Shown here piece by piece: positions 30,001 through 42,000 of a stretch of DNA of 64,000 bases. Location: positions 10,218,755-10,282,754 of the forward strand of contig NC_049992.1 in the NCBI RefSeq assembly GCF_000003815.2, read 5' to 3'. This DNA is from Branchiostoma floridae (lineage: Eukaryota > Chordata > Leptocardii > Amphioxiformes > Branchiostomatidae). The notes below the pieces were generated by a model, which saw only the letters and a program-made list of their open reading frames with translations, ran no database searches and was not told the origin of the DNA. The translations under genes were made by a program, and so were the position numbers. The number at the start of each line of letters is the position of its first letter. Within the stretch, counting starts at the first letter, position 1.

Positions 30001-33000
30001 ATTTTAACACGAAAGAGACATGTTTGGATGATGAAAAAATACTGAAAAATGTTGATCTTCTACAAAATTTTTACGTCCTGGCTAGTGTAGTGGAAAGTCT
30101 AGAAGGCGAAGTATAATGCAGCTTGCAATGCAGTACACACTGCTGCGGCCTAAGTTATTGATCAGTAATCTTGGCCTTTGGACAAAGTAGACAAGGCAGT
30201 CACGGGGCCTTCATGTATGACGTACATTGCAACATGTCTAACCCCCAGTCCTAGGTGATACAAATGGCATGCATTGATTTGTACCAAGAGTATCATATCA
30301 GAAAGAATGCAGGGTTATTGATTTTTAGAGGCATTAAAGGGAGGTCGGCAAGGCAAAAATTAGTGTGTTACTCTTGCGTGAGCAGTTCACAGGACAGATG
30401 AATTTTTAATTTGCTGACATTTTGAGTTCAACCGATGTTTAGGATGAAAAATGATCTGATGCTCTAAATTGTAATCAGTGCCCAGGACTAACTGTTTGAA
30501 TTCTCTATTGTAACAGATGGGAGGACCTGGGAGGATGATGTTGACAAGATTGGTACCAAAAAGCTGGACGACTCAACTGAAGAAGATGACAGTGATAAGT
30601 ACTGGAAAGAGACCAAGTCAAGCGAGGAGGATGATAAAGGTAAGAAAATAAACTCGTGCTTACATTGCTAAAAATTTGTTACAGATTTGATAAAGTTTGA
30701 AGCTAACGTTTTGTGCCAATGAATTAATTTGTCCATCCATTCTGTATGTGTTATGATTTTTATTAAATTTAAACTTACTTTATTCAGTGTTCTCACCAGG
30801 ATTTTTGCACAGTGAAACAAAGTCACGTGATGAGCGATGTAGATGTGAGCAATGTGATTGGTTTGGAGGAATCCTCCCCCTGAAAATTTTTGAATTTAAA
30901 ACCATCAGAAACACCTCTGCATTATGAGGGCTAAATTTTACCTTTGTTACAAGACAATCCTTTGTAGTCCCCTTCATAGGGGCCAAAATCACAGCATAGG
31001 GGCCTGCTATGCTGAAAAGGCCTGTCGAGAACACTGAATCATGCAGCTGTTAGCATGGTTATTTTTTTGGATAAGTAAGAGTCTTGTGTGGTACTAGCAT
31101 TGAGTGATGATGACTGGCTGAGGAGCCAGCTAGACCAGCAGAGGTGGGAACAGCAGGCCAGCGGGCGCGCAGCACAGCGCCTGGCACAAGATGTCTGGCA
31201 GCCTCTCACATTCGACCGCCCTCCAAAACCTTTGGACTTGTTTCCAAAACAACAGAGCAATTCTAATAGTGAGTTAAAGATGGAAGTGTACTACTGGTGA
31301 TGGTAGTATTCAGAGTTGGTGGTAGTGTAGAAAAAGCTTGGAAAAAAAAGAACTATCCATCTTTCTTTCTCTTATGAGTCTCCTATGGTGTTTTCTCAAA
31401 ATGATTCTCCACATTCATGGTGACCGGTAATACTAGTGTTAGGGTGATAGATACTAGGGGAGGAATGCGTGGGAAAGATTGTTTGCTGTGGCTCCACTTC
31501 TAAAGGTATGCTTGATTTGAAAGCATGTCTGTGTACCCTATTCAAGTAGAACTAATTGTGGGATCAACTAGTAGGTACGCATACTGTTTCCAGTAGATGT
31601 TTTTGTGTCTTACGCATATCTATCTGCGCTTCCAGATGGAAACAAGCACAAGCCATGGCTAGAGATTGAAGATGGGCAAATCTTCCACGGGCTCATCAAC
31701 GAGAACGACATGAGCATGGTGGAGCTGCACCCCAAACTGAAGGCTTCAGATAAGGACTCTGGAGATGCTGGTAAGTCATCATAGCTGGAGTTAAGTCTTT
31801 GTAAAATCTTTGTATCAACTTAGAACAAAAAGGCCATCTGTGTTATTTAACAACAGCAACCTAGTTGTAAGCTTGGAGAGAAGAGCAACAAAATGTAAAC
31901 ATGGGTTTTGTCGGAGAGTTGAAAACAACGGCCTGTTATTATGTGTACCACAAAGATGATGACCTGGTCAGGCAGGTGTTGGAACTCAGCAATCAAATTG
32001 TTTTGAATAATAGGTTCTGCTTCGTAATGCTGCAAAGCCAGTCTGGTTTCTCTTTTGTAACAAAGACTACCATACCTACAGAGATAGCTGACTGCTAGTT
32101 TGGTATGGTAATTTGCCATGTTTGTGGAGACTGCCTAGAGGGATGGGAACCTGTGTCTATTGTTATTCAATAGGACACGATGTGCCGTGAGGCATTTTGT
32201 CCTATATTGTGTAGATAAAGCAACCTGTCATAATGGGTAGCCCTTTTTTTGTAAACACATAGTTGTTCACACAGGAGCTACAAAAGATTTTTTTTGAACA
32301 CATTTGTACGCACAGGAACTACAAAAGATTTTTTGAACACAAAGTATAAATGCAGAAATGTTTGCGGTGGTTTTATCTTCATGGTTTTCACAAGTTAGTC
32401 ATAATGCAAACTTAAAACCACATCAACTATTTTTCCATTACAGTATNNNNNNNNNNNNNNNNNNNNNNNNNNNNNNNNNNNNNNNNNNNNNNNNNNNNNN
32501 NNNNNNNNNNNNNNNNNNNNNNNNNNNNNNNNNNNNNNNNNNNNNNAACAGAAACAACCACGAACACTCCACTTTCCTGCTAATACGAAATTAAATCCCC
32601 GCGAACTTAAATGTATTTACAGTAGTTGTATGCACAAGAGCTACAAAAGATGTTTTCATGTTCTAATTAATCGCCTGTGTCTTGCTCCAGGTAAGATCTG
32701 CCAGTTTAGGATCACGCAGCAGGACGTGCCCTTCGATGCATTCGTGCTGAACCCCAACACCGGCGAGGGGTACATCCGTGCCCGCAAGGAGCTGAACTGT
32801 GAGGACAAGAAGGAGTACACCTTCACCATCCAGGCGTTGGACTGTGGTGTCCCTGAGAAGGGCATCCAGCAGAAGAAGTCCCACAAGTAAGTCCTTTAGC
32901 ACTTTTCACAAGGCAGTGGTGATTTACCTGTTATTCCCAAAGGTTATTACAGTTTGTGGTGGTTTTTCTATTATTCCCATGGGGTAGAAAATATCACAGC

Positions 33001-36000
33001 TTTTGTTGGTAGAGGATGTCATCAACAATTTGTGGATTTGATAAGAATAAGTCTCTAAATCAACTGTTTCTTCCTCCAGGGCTACTGTCCGCATCCAGGT
33101 GAACGATGTGAACGAACACGGCCCAGAGTTCACGGCCAGCGGGTACGAGGCCACCGTGATGGAAGGGAAGATGTACGACAACATCCTGAAGGTGGAGGCC
33201 GAGGACCGCGACTGCTCGCCCGGCTTCAGCCAGATCTGCAGCTACGAGATTGTCACTCCCAACGTGCCCTTCCAGATCTCTGAGGTAGGTATCCAGCAAT
33301 TCGCAGCTAAGATGCAAAAGCTCTCTCCAACAAGATTTCTCCAGTGTCCAGTTGCTTGAGTATCCAGTTGCTTGAGGAACTGCTTTGGGGCGTATCTAAC
33401 ACTTCTTTGCAGCCCCAAAGGAGTATTTTGTGTTTACCAATAGTGGTATTTGCATTCGATGTACTTGATGTAAAGTTTTCATATCAGGCACATTTGATAG
33501 CTTTATGTTAATCTTTAGTGGTGTGTCAGTTTACATTTGCATTTCAACCTTGCAACCACAGTACTTAGAATTGAGAACTTAGAATCAAGAACTCAGAATT
33601 GAGAATCGAGAACTCAGAATTGAGAACTTGGAATTGAAAACTAAAATGTTTCTCTTCTTTCAGGATGGCATCATCAGCAACACCGAGCCCCTGCAGTACG
33701 TTGACGGCCACAACTACATCCTGACGGTCACCGCCTACGACTGCGGCCAGAGGCGCGCCGACCTGGACGTCCTGGTGACCATCACGGTCAAGGAGCAGTG
33801 CCACCCCGGCTGGAAGGACTTCCAGAAGCGTATCGAGTACGAGCCGTTCAGCGGCACCAAGGCGCTCCTGCCCAAGGTGTACCTGGAGACGTGTGGGGAG
33901 GAGGTGTCTGACATCACCACCACCTTCACCCTGGAGACCAGCCACATCGGCAAGGGCTGCGACCGTGACACCTACTCCTCCAGCTCTCTACTCAAGCTCT
34001 GTGGTAAGAGTTTGGGTTTACTGGGAGGCCCTTTAGCTCAGATTGAGCTAATCTTCCAGGGCTCATACAATAAAAAAACTTTCAAAAGTTGCATGTTCAA
34101 GATCAGGAGTAGACGGCAGGTTTTGGACAACATCAAACTTGTGATACTGAAAACTACCAGTTGTGAATGCGAGGAATTCTAAAAATCTCAGTTAAATTTG
34201 TTAATGATGAAAAACACAGTCTTAATGTGTAACCATACTTAACTCAGATCTTGTTTTTTTACAAAGGTGCATCCCAGGGTAGCATTGACCTCCTCCCTGC
34301 CCCCGGCCTGGGGAGCGAGTGGACACAGAACCTGCCCACGGACGAGGGGCACGAGGGAGACCAGGTCTTCTCCTTCGACGGGCGCCAGACCGGCGTAGAG
34401 ATCCCCGAGGGCGTGGTTCCCAAGAACCTGACCAACCAGTTCACCATCGCTACCTGGATGAAGCACCGTGAGACCTTTGGAGGAGACAAGGAGACAATCC
34501 TCTGCAAGTCTGACAAGAAAGGTGAGGCCACTATCTTAGTTATGCTGAAAATAGAGATGTTTCACTGAGAGGGTTAATTGTAGCCAAATCATAGTAAATA
34601 TACCTACCTACCTAGTCCCTTGACCTCCAGGTTGTTGGGAGGACAAGGTGGATTCAAAGACAGAGCTGTCTCCAGGCTCCTCTTTCCCTGGCCAGAGTTA
34701 GTCTTTCTGGCGGGCTGAGGGATTAGCAATGCTTTTCTATAGGGGATATACTTGCACTGTTGCACAGAAGAGCCATCTAGCAACTTGTAACAAAACTGCA
34801 AATTTTCTTTCCATGACAAACATTTCAACTGACAGTCCAGAAAACAGGCAAACAGTGTTCATTTTGTGCTAGTGGAAATTGCATGGAAGATTCCAGCACA
34901 CAGTCTGTAAGAGCTACATGCTAATACTAGTCTCTTTCTTGTCTGGTATTTAGAGCTGAACCGCCACCACTACTCCCTGTATGTGCACAACTGCAAGCTG
35001 ATGTTCCTGCTGCGTCACGATGGCGGTGATCTGGAGACCTTCCGCCCTGCAGAATTCCACTGGAAGATCCCACAGGTACTTTCATCTATGTTGCTTTGTT
35101 GGTGTTGTGAGCTCAGAATAGTTAGCATTCATGTTGTAAGTATTGCACAGAGCCACATGGAAGTGCGGTGTGAAGACTATCCGACTGCTGCCTTCCCCTG
35201 TGTCAGGGATCAGTATAATGGATACTAGTACTACTACTATACTGCCAATAGAAGAACTACAAAAGTCAACAAATGTGTTCCTTCTGCAGGTTTGTGACAA
35301 GCAGTGGCATCACTACGCCATCACTGTGGACTTCCCAGAAGTCAACCTGTACGTGGACGGCATCCCGTACAGCCCCTTCCTGGTCACCGATGACTGGCCA
35401 CTCCATCCCAGCAAGTTTGACACCCGCCTGACTCTTGGTGCATGCTGGCAGGGTAAGTACTGGCTATAGGAATTAATTGAAAGAGACACTGGTCTCATGT
35501 CTTGGACTGCCTTGGTGAACACTATTAAGGTCAATAAGGTATTGGTAGAACTGAATCTCTATTTATCCAGATTGATTTGGAAGGACAGTAATGATAGAAA
35601 TGTTTTTTTAAGATTTTAAGCTGTAGGTTTCTCGATTTTGTTGCCAAGGGTTACTTGATATATTTGACAGCAAACAATCTTGGTACTTATTGATTCTGAT
35701 GAAGATGACAATGATAGTTGAAAAAATGGTCTGTTTACACCTTATTGGTTGTTGGAAGAAAGTTAAGCACTGTGCTATGATTACTACCAAGAGCTTCCAA
35801 GATGATCTCGGTACAGGTTGCAGTTTTTTTACAATACCATTATTGTGTTGTCCTGTTTCTAGGTGGTGACCAAGAGATGTCTCAGTACTTCCGTGGCGAG
35901 CTGGCTGGCTTGCTTATCCACCCCGGGAAGACGGAGACCCGCCGCGTCATCAGCTGTCTCCACAACTGCAACGAGAGCCTGGAGTTCCACTCCTTTGACG

Positions 36001-39000
36001 AGACCGGCCCTGGTTCGGAGGTAACCTGCATGGTTCATCTCTCTGGAGATTGGATGGAGGGGGGATAGGCTTGACTAGTCGCTGCTGTCACTGCAACTTA
36101 CTTTGTATCTAAGCTTTAAAGCACAAGTTAGCAGCGCTAAGTTATGCAGCTTTCACCATACACTAGAGTCATTCCAGCCATGCTTTCACAACAGAAGCAC
36201 TGCATTAATGATGTCTCATTGCAGAAAGATGTATCACTTGCAGAAGTGCAACTAAGTATCAACACTACTGTTGGTGTTGCCAGCCCCATTTCAATGCTTT
36301 AAACTTGCCTTTACCTTGTGACTCCCACATTCCAAAACCCTGTCATACCTTATGCTTAACCTTACTTTCTAACATTCTCACCATGCTTCTTAAAACATCA
36401 AACTTACCTCATACCTAACTCTTCACATCTTCGTGGCTTTCACTCATTGCACCATGCCTTTACTAAACGCTTGGCAAGGATTGTGCAGTTTTTCTCAAGT
36501 ATTCTACTCTTAAGACTGTAAAAGTGAAAGAGTGTTAAGCTAAGCGCTGCATGCCCCAAGATAATGGTATCCAGCATCGTTGTAGCCTCTCTTGGAGGTG
36601 GACCTTAGTTATGTAAGTATAACAGGAGACAATGCATGGGCATGCTGAACAGTAAGTATTGCACCCAGTGAGTTTTTGTAAAGAATTCCTTGTTGGTGTT
36701 TGTGATGGTTGATAGTTGTTATGTGGCCACACTGTCTCTCCTCAGAGTAAGAGGACGAAGCGGGAGGAAAAGAGGGATAGTCTTTCCCCTGTACGTCTTT
36801 CCTTGCTGTCCTTAATTTTCTGATTTTCTGCATTATTTCCCATTCTGCCATGATCGCTATGTACAGCCTGACTGCATGAGACGTGTCCAGGTTGTGTTAC
36901 ATTGCTTCTGTTGTGTTAGGAATATGGCTGGAATGAAAGTTCTTGAAGGTTTTTGCCTGATTTTTCCCTACTTTCTATGATTTCTGTTACAACTTGCACT
37001 GTAGGTCTGCTATTTGCCATTTTCTTCACATTTCTTTCTTTTCTTGAATGTATCAAGTCTTAGAGAATCTCTAATGGCATATATTGTCTTCTTGTAATGT
37101 TGCTTAGGTCCACTTCAACCCTGATCAGACACAGCTCTTCCTGAGGGGCGAGTTTACCCCCAAGAACCCCGACAACGAGGCGTACACGCTGGATAAGTAC
37201 ACCAAGGTGCTGCAGAAGGTTGCGTACCAGAACGGGCGCCAGTTCCCCACCCCCGGCATGCGCGCTCTGAAGATCCACACCGAAGTCAAGTAAGTAGGAG
37301 CAGGGATACCTGGAACTTCTGGTTTTTGTTTCAGTCTAATCTGTGCTCTTTTTGTTGTGAAATTGTTGCCTCTCAAGATCCACACCGAAGTCAAGTAAGT
37401 AGGAATAGGGATGCAGGACAGTTTGTTTCGTTCATGTAGGTTAGACATCCAGCTAATGAGATAAGCCAAGAAGCAGTTACTCAAGCAGCTGGATATGATT
37501 TTGGAAATGGTCAGACGTTTCAGACAGCCATATGGTGTCTTTCCTCAGTGACACTGAAGTGATTCTGGAAAAACTGATCTTTTATACCCTAGTTTTTTGT
37601 TTCAGTCTACTCTTTTTGTTGTTGAATTGTCGCGTTTCCTTTCTCTGATCCTGACTGTTACACCATTCCCCCCACAGCTGCTTTGACGACGAGACTTGCA
37701 TCGAGGTTCCCGACGTGGACGCCTACGTCATGGTTCTCCACCCCGAGGAGCCGACCATCAACCTGAGCGGCACGGACCACCTGGCGCGGCGCGTGGCGGA
37801 GCTGGACCAGGGCGTGGCGCCCTTCCGTGACCTGCGCATCGTCAGCACCATCGTGAGGGATGTGGAGGAGGAGGAGGAGGAGGAACTGCAGGAGGGTACG
37901 GCCATGTCGCTGTGATACTACCTTGTATTGTAGTAATGATTGCTGTATGGGTAGGCAGTAGGGGTGGGTACCAGTACATCGTACAAAACCATTTTATCTT
38001 GTTGGACTGGTCCAGAAAAACTGGACCTGAAAAGATGCGGTAGACTGGATGTTGGACTGATTTGAAAATGAACATTATATGATCAGGCATTGACATTTTT
38101 GGGGGCTTGCTCGTCTAAGAAAATACCAAGAGCGAAGAAGAGTAGAGTTTATAGTAAAATCTCCCAAGTTTTACAGTCCACGTTCAGGTCCGCACCTGGA
38201 CCTGATCCTCTGGACCTGAACCAGACCTGGACCTTAATTTTCTGTACCAGTACCCACCCCTAGTAGGCAGCATTGCTTGGGATGTTTGCTGTTTGTGCTG
38301 TTTACTACTCTCATCATATCTGATTGGAAAAAGTTTTTTTAGAAGAAATGGCAGTACATAAAGTCAACATAACAGTCTGCATGTATACACTAATACTATA
38401 TAGCACCAATTTGGCATGACCAGTTGTTGTGAAAGCCTTACTCTTAAAAGTTGTATTTCCTTAGCGAGACCTTGGTAACATGTTAAATGCAAACATATGG
38501 TGGCATAAAAGCTTTTTTGAACTGTGCATGAAAGCAATGCTGGCGGACCTCAGTGGAAGATTACTCAAGAGGCTAGCAATGTTCAGTGGCATCGAACAAA
38601 CATAAGCTTGATCCTTAAAAAGTGAAGAAATGTGCAACAGTTTTTTTGTAATGGTATTATACTTGGTGTATCAAAATGTGAAAATCATACAATAAGTAGT
38701 TTTTGTGGCACCCCTTTGTGTATATTGTACTCCGCCCTAAGTCGTGAAGTTTGCCCACCTAACTGAGCCTGTTTGTTCCGCGGATGCTTGCTTTGTCCAG
38801 AAGGCTCAGCGATGGCAGGTCAGTACGTGTCCACCCAACCCAGCAGCCTGCACCAAATCCTCACCGGCGCTTCAATGCCAAAACTTCCATCTTTTTGTCA
38901 TCATTTTTAAAGACCTGACAACTTTTTGCCGAGACGTTTTTATTTACACCCATCGAATGTCTTTCCTACGTGTTTTTTTGGAAGGTATTTATTGCAAACT

Positions 39001-42000
39001 TTGCATAGCCTGCCAAAAGGAGAAGATTAAAACATTTTTTACCATCAGAGCATGAAAGTTGAAGTTGAAGCTACCAACAGTTGGTACAATATTCCTCAGT
39101 CAGTGACACTTTCTGAAAGGAGCTATGTGTTTATGCCTTTCATAAAGTATCACTGATTGAAGAATATGCTATGAACTGTATTCATACATGACTGATGAAC
39201 CTCTTCAACCAAGCTACCAACCTTTTCAACAGGAAGCAAAGGTATCCTCATTTAACACAAACTGATTGTATTTCTCTTCTCCATTGCTAGGTGGCACCAC
39301 CGAGGTGACCCCCATCAGCCATAACCTGGATGCGTGCCAGATCACCGTGGACCCTCCCCTGGAGTCTGGTAAGGAGGAACTGACTGTGCCCAAGGAAGAC
39401 CTGGCTCGTCTGCGCCTGGAGAAGTCTGCTGCTACCAATGGTCTAGTCATCAAGGGTACGTGTACTAGTTCGGACGTCTCTTTCAATCTATGTCTCTTGT
39501 TTAGCAGTTTTGATCAAGCTTTCCTTCTTGTAATTCGATTGTTAATTTTATTCACTTGTATGCTGATTTTGAATCTATGTATCAATTCAGCCTCTGGGCT
39601 GCCAGTGTTGCATTTTGGGAGAATGTCTTAATAAAACTGTTCATCAGAATTTGGTAATGTAGCCTTCTAAGCATGCACTGAAGACCTGAAAATCAGAAAT
39701 GAGTGTCAGCATCTTTTGGTAGCTTTCCTGTAAAAGAACTGTTGAAAACTTTCAAAAGTCATCCAGGCTTAATTAAAAGTCCATTTTTTGTGGTAGAAAA
39801 CTCTAAACTGTTGTAGAACCATAAATACAGTGTTTCTCCAGTTAAACAAAACCTTCCTTTCTCCAGGTGTTGACACCATCGCAAACTACGAGGACATCCT
39901 GCGCAAGGTTGTCTACCGCAACTCCAAGGCCGGGGACTACTTCGACCGCGTGCTGAAGCTGAAGTGCTCAGAGATGAACGGCCGCTATGAGAGCAACGAG
40001 TATGCTGTTGAAGTACGTATTAGCATTATATGATCTAAAGAGGCACTGTCTTGACATAGCTGTTTTTCTGTTGTTTGATAATAACAGAGACAAAGCTGTC
40101 TTACTTCTTTAGTAGTGACAAAGACATAGCTGTTTTTCTGTCACAAAGACATAGCTGTTTTCTGTTCTTTAGTAGTAAAAGAGACATAGCTGTTTTACTT
40201 CTTTAGTAGTGACATAGACATAGCTGTTTTACTCTTTTAGTAGTAACAGATACATAGCTGTTTTACTTCTTTAGTAGTAACAGACATCATATGGGTCCAA
40301 ATCACAGTATAGGGGATCCAAATCACAGTGTAGGGGGGATCCAAATCACAGTGTAGGGGGCCCCTATGCTGCAAAAGACCTAGGGAGAACACTGGTAATA
40401 GGTAGTGAATGAATGTGATTCTCCCATGTCCACAGCTGAAGGTCCTGCACACCCTGAACGTTGCCAACCCTGAGAGCCATGTGAAGGTGGCTGCAGCTGT
40501 AGCCCAGAACGTGCCCGCCCAGTTCATCCACTCCAAGGGTGTCCAGGAGGCAGCCGTGCCCCACCAGGTGCCGCAGGTGGTCGCCAGCTCCCAGTCTGCC
40601 AATGGTTAGTACCTCTGTCATGTATTCTATTCGGTATGCAGAGACCATTTGCTTACGTGGTTGGTCTCAGGCCCCATACTGTAGATTTTTCACATGGAGA
40701 AAGTAGTCCTTGGTCCTGTATTCTAATGTACACAGAGAGTACCTGCTTAGGTGTTTGCCACATCCTTTACGGTAGATTTACATGGAGAAAACAGTCTATT
40801 CCAAGTTAAATAGTGAAAACAAAAGTTAGCACAAACAGGGCTCGAAATACTTTTTTTCTGCGTACCTGCACTGGTGCAAGTAACATTTAAAATTACCTGC
40901 ACCAGACAAATTTTACCTGCACCACTCTGAATGTAGGGATCATACTAAAATTGTTTAGGAACCATTGCTATTTCTTTCTTTTATACTTTATAGGTGGTAA
41001 CAGTCAATGCAGCTACGAACAATCCACATGCACCGAAATTTATGTATAATACCCAGTACATGGACCAGTGCAGGTTAGGTACAGGTAGGCACCAGAAATA
41101 CCTGCACAGCTCCATTTTTACCTGCACTAACCTGCATATGCAGGTGTTATTTCGAGCCCTGACAAAGGAAAGTTTTTGTGCTAATTGATGATTGTGTTCC
41201 TTCTGCAGTTGTCACCTCCCTGGTGATCGTGATCTGCGTGGGCTTCCTCATCTTCATGATTGTGCTGGGCGTGTACCGCATCCGCGCCGCCAACCGGCGC
41301 AACATGGACTCGGAGTGGGACCAGGCGGGCGAGCCGCGCATGGAGTGGGACTCCTCCGATCTCACCATCACTGTCAACCCAATGGTGAGGCTCCTTACAT
41401 CTGCATTTTTGTAGGATCTACTTCTTGAGAGAATTCTTTGACTTTATCCAAGTTGCAACATAAACAATACAATATGGACACATAACCACATCAGGGATAA
41501 ACAAGTCCACTAGCCCTATTGTCCAGGGCAAGTGAAAGTGCTGTTCGGGCAAGTGCATGTCCTACCCCACTTGTCCGATCGGGCAAGTAAGATTTTTCCA
41601 TTGATTTTAGTGCAATTTTGATATACTTGTTACTTTTTACAGTCATGACATCAAGCAATTGTCTACAGAGAATTCCATTGCTGGAAGTGAAAATGCATAT
41701 ACTAGTAACAGTGACATTTGAATTTTGGGCAAGTGAAAAATTGGTTCGGGCAAGTACATTTTTTATGTGCTTGCCCGATAGGACAAGTGGATTTTAGAAA
41801 ACTTGTTCAACCCTGCACATACATACATATAGAGTACAAAACAAAAATTGAACAAATATCAGTAGAATAAAATAGTTGATACATTTAAAGTCAATTGCAG
41901 CTGGAGCATATACATATGCTAAGAATTAGGCAGTGGCACAGCTGGAAGTAAATCTTTAGTAGTCACATACTCTTGTACTGTGTTGGAAAGTTTACTATTG

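Larger units (their letters stand above)
31850..32690 (+). other. Calsyntenin intron 4: tandem relics, MITE and gap
   Basis: CAGGAGCTACAAAAGATTTT, CAGGAACTACAAAAGATTTT and AAGAGCTACAAAAGATGTTT are relics of a tandem array (32271-32660) into which the TTACTGTA-family MITE (32349-32624) has inserted. The 100-N gap 32447-32546 lies inside it. Confidence 0.6.

Noticed and set aside
36090..36500. Loosely repeated TAACATTC/CATACCT motifs in calsyntenin intron 11
   Set aside because: Too degenerate to call a repeat family.
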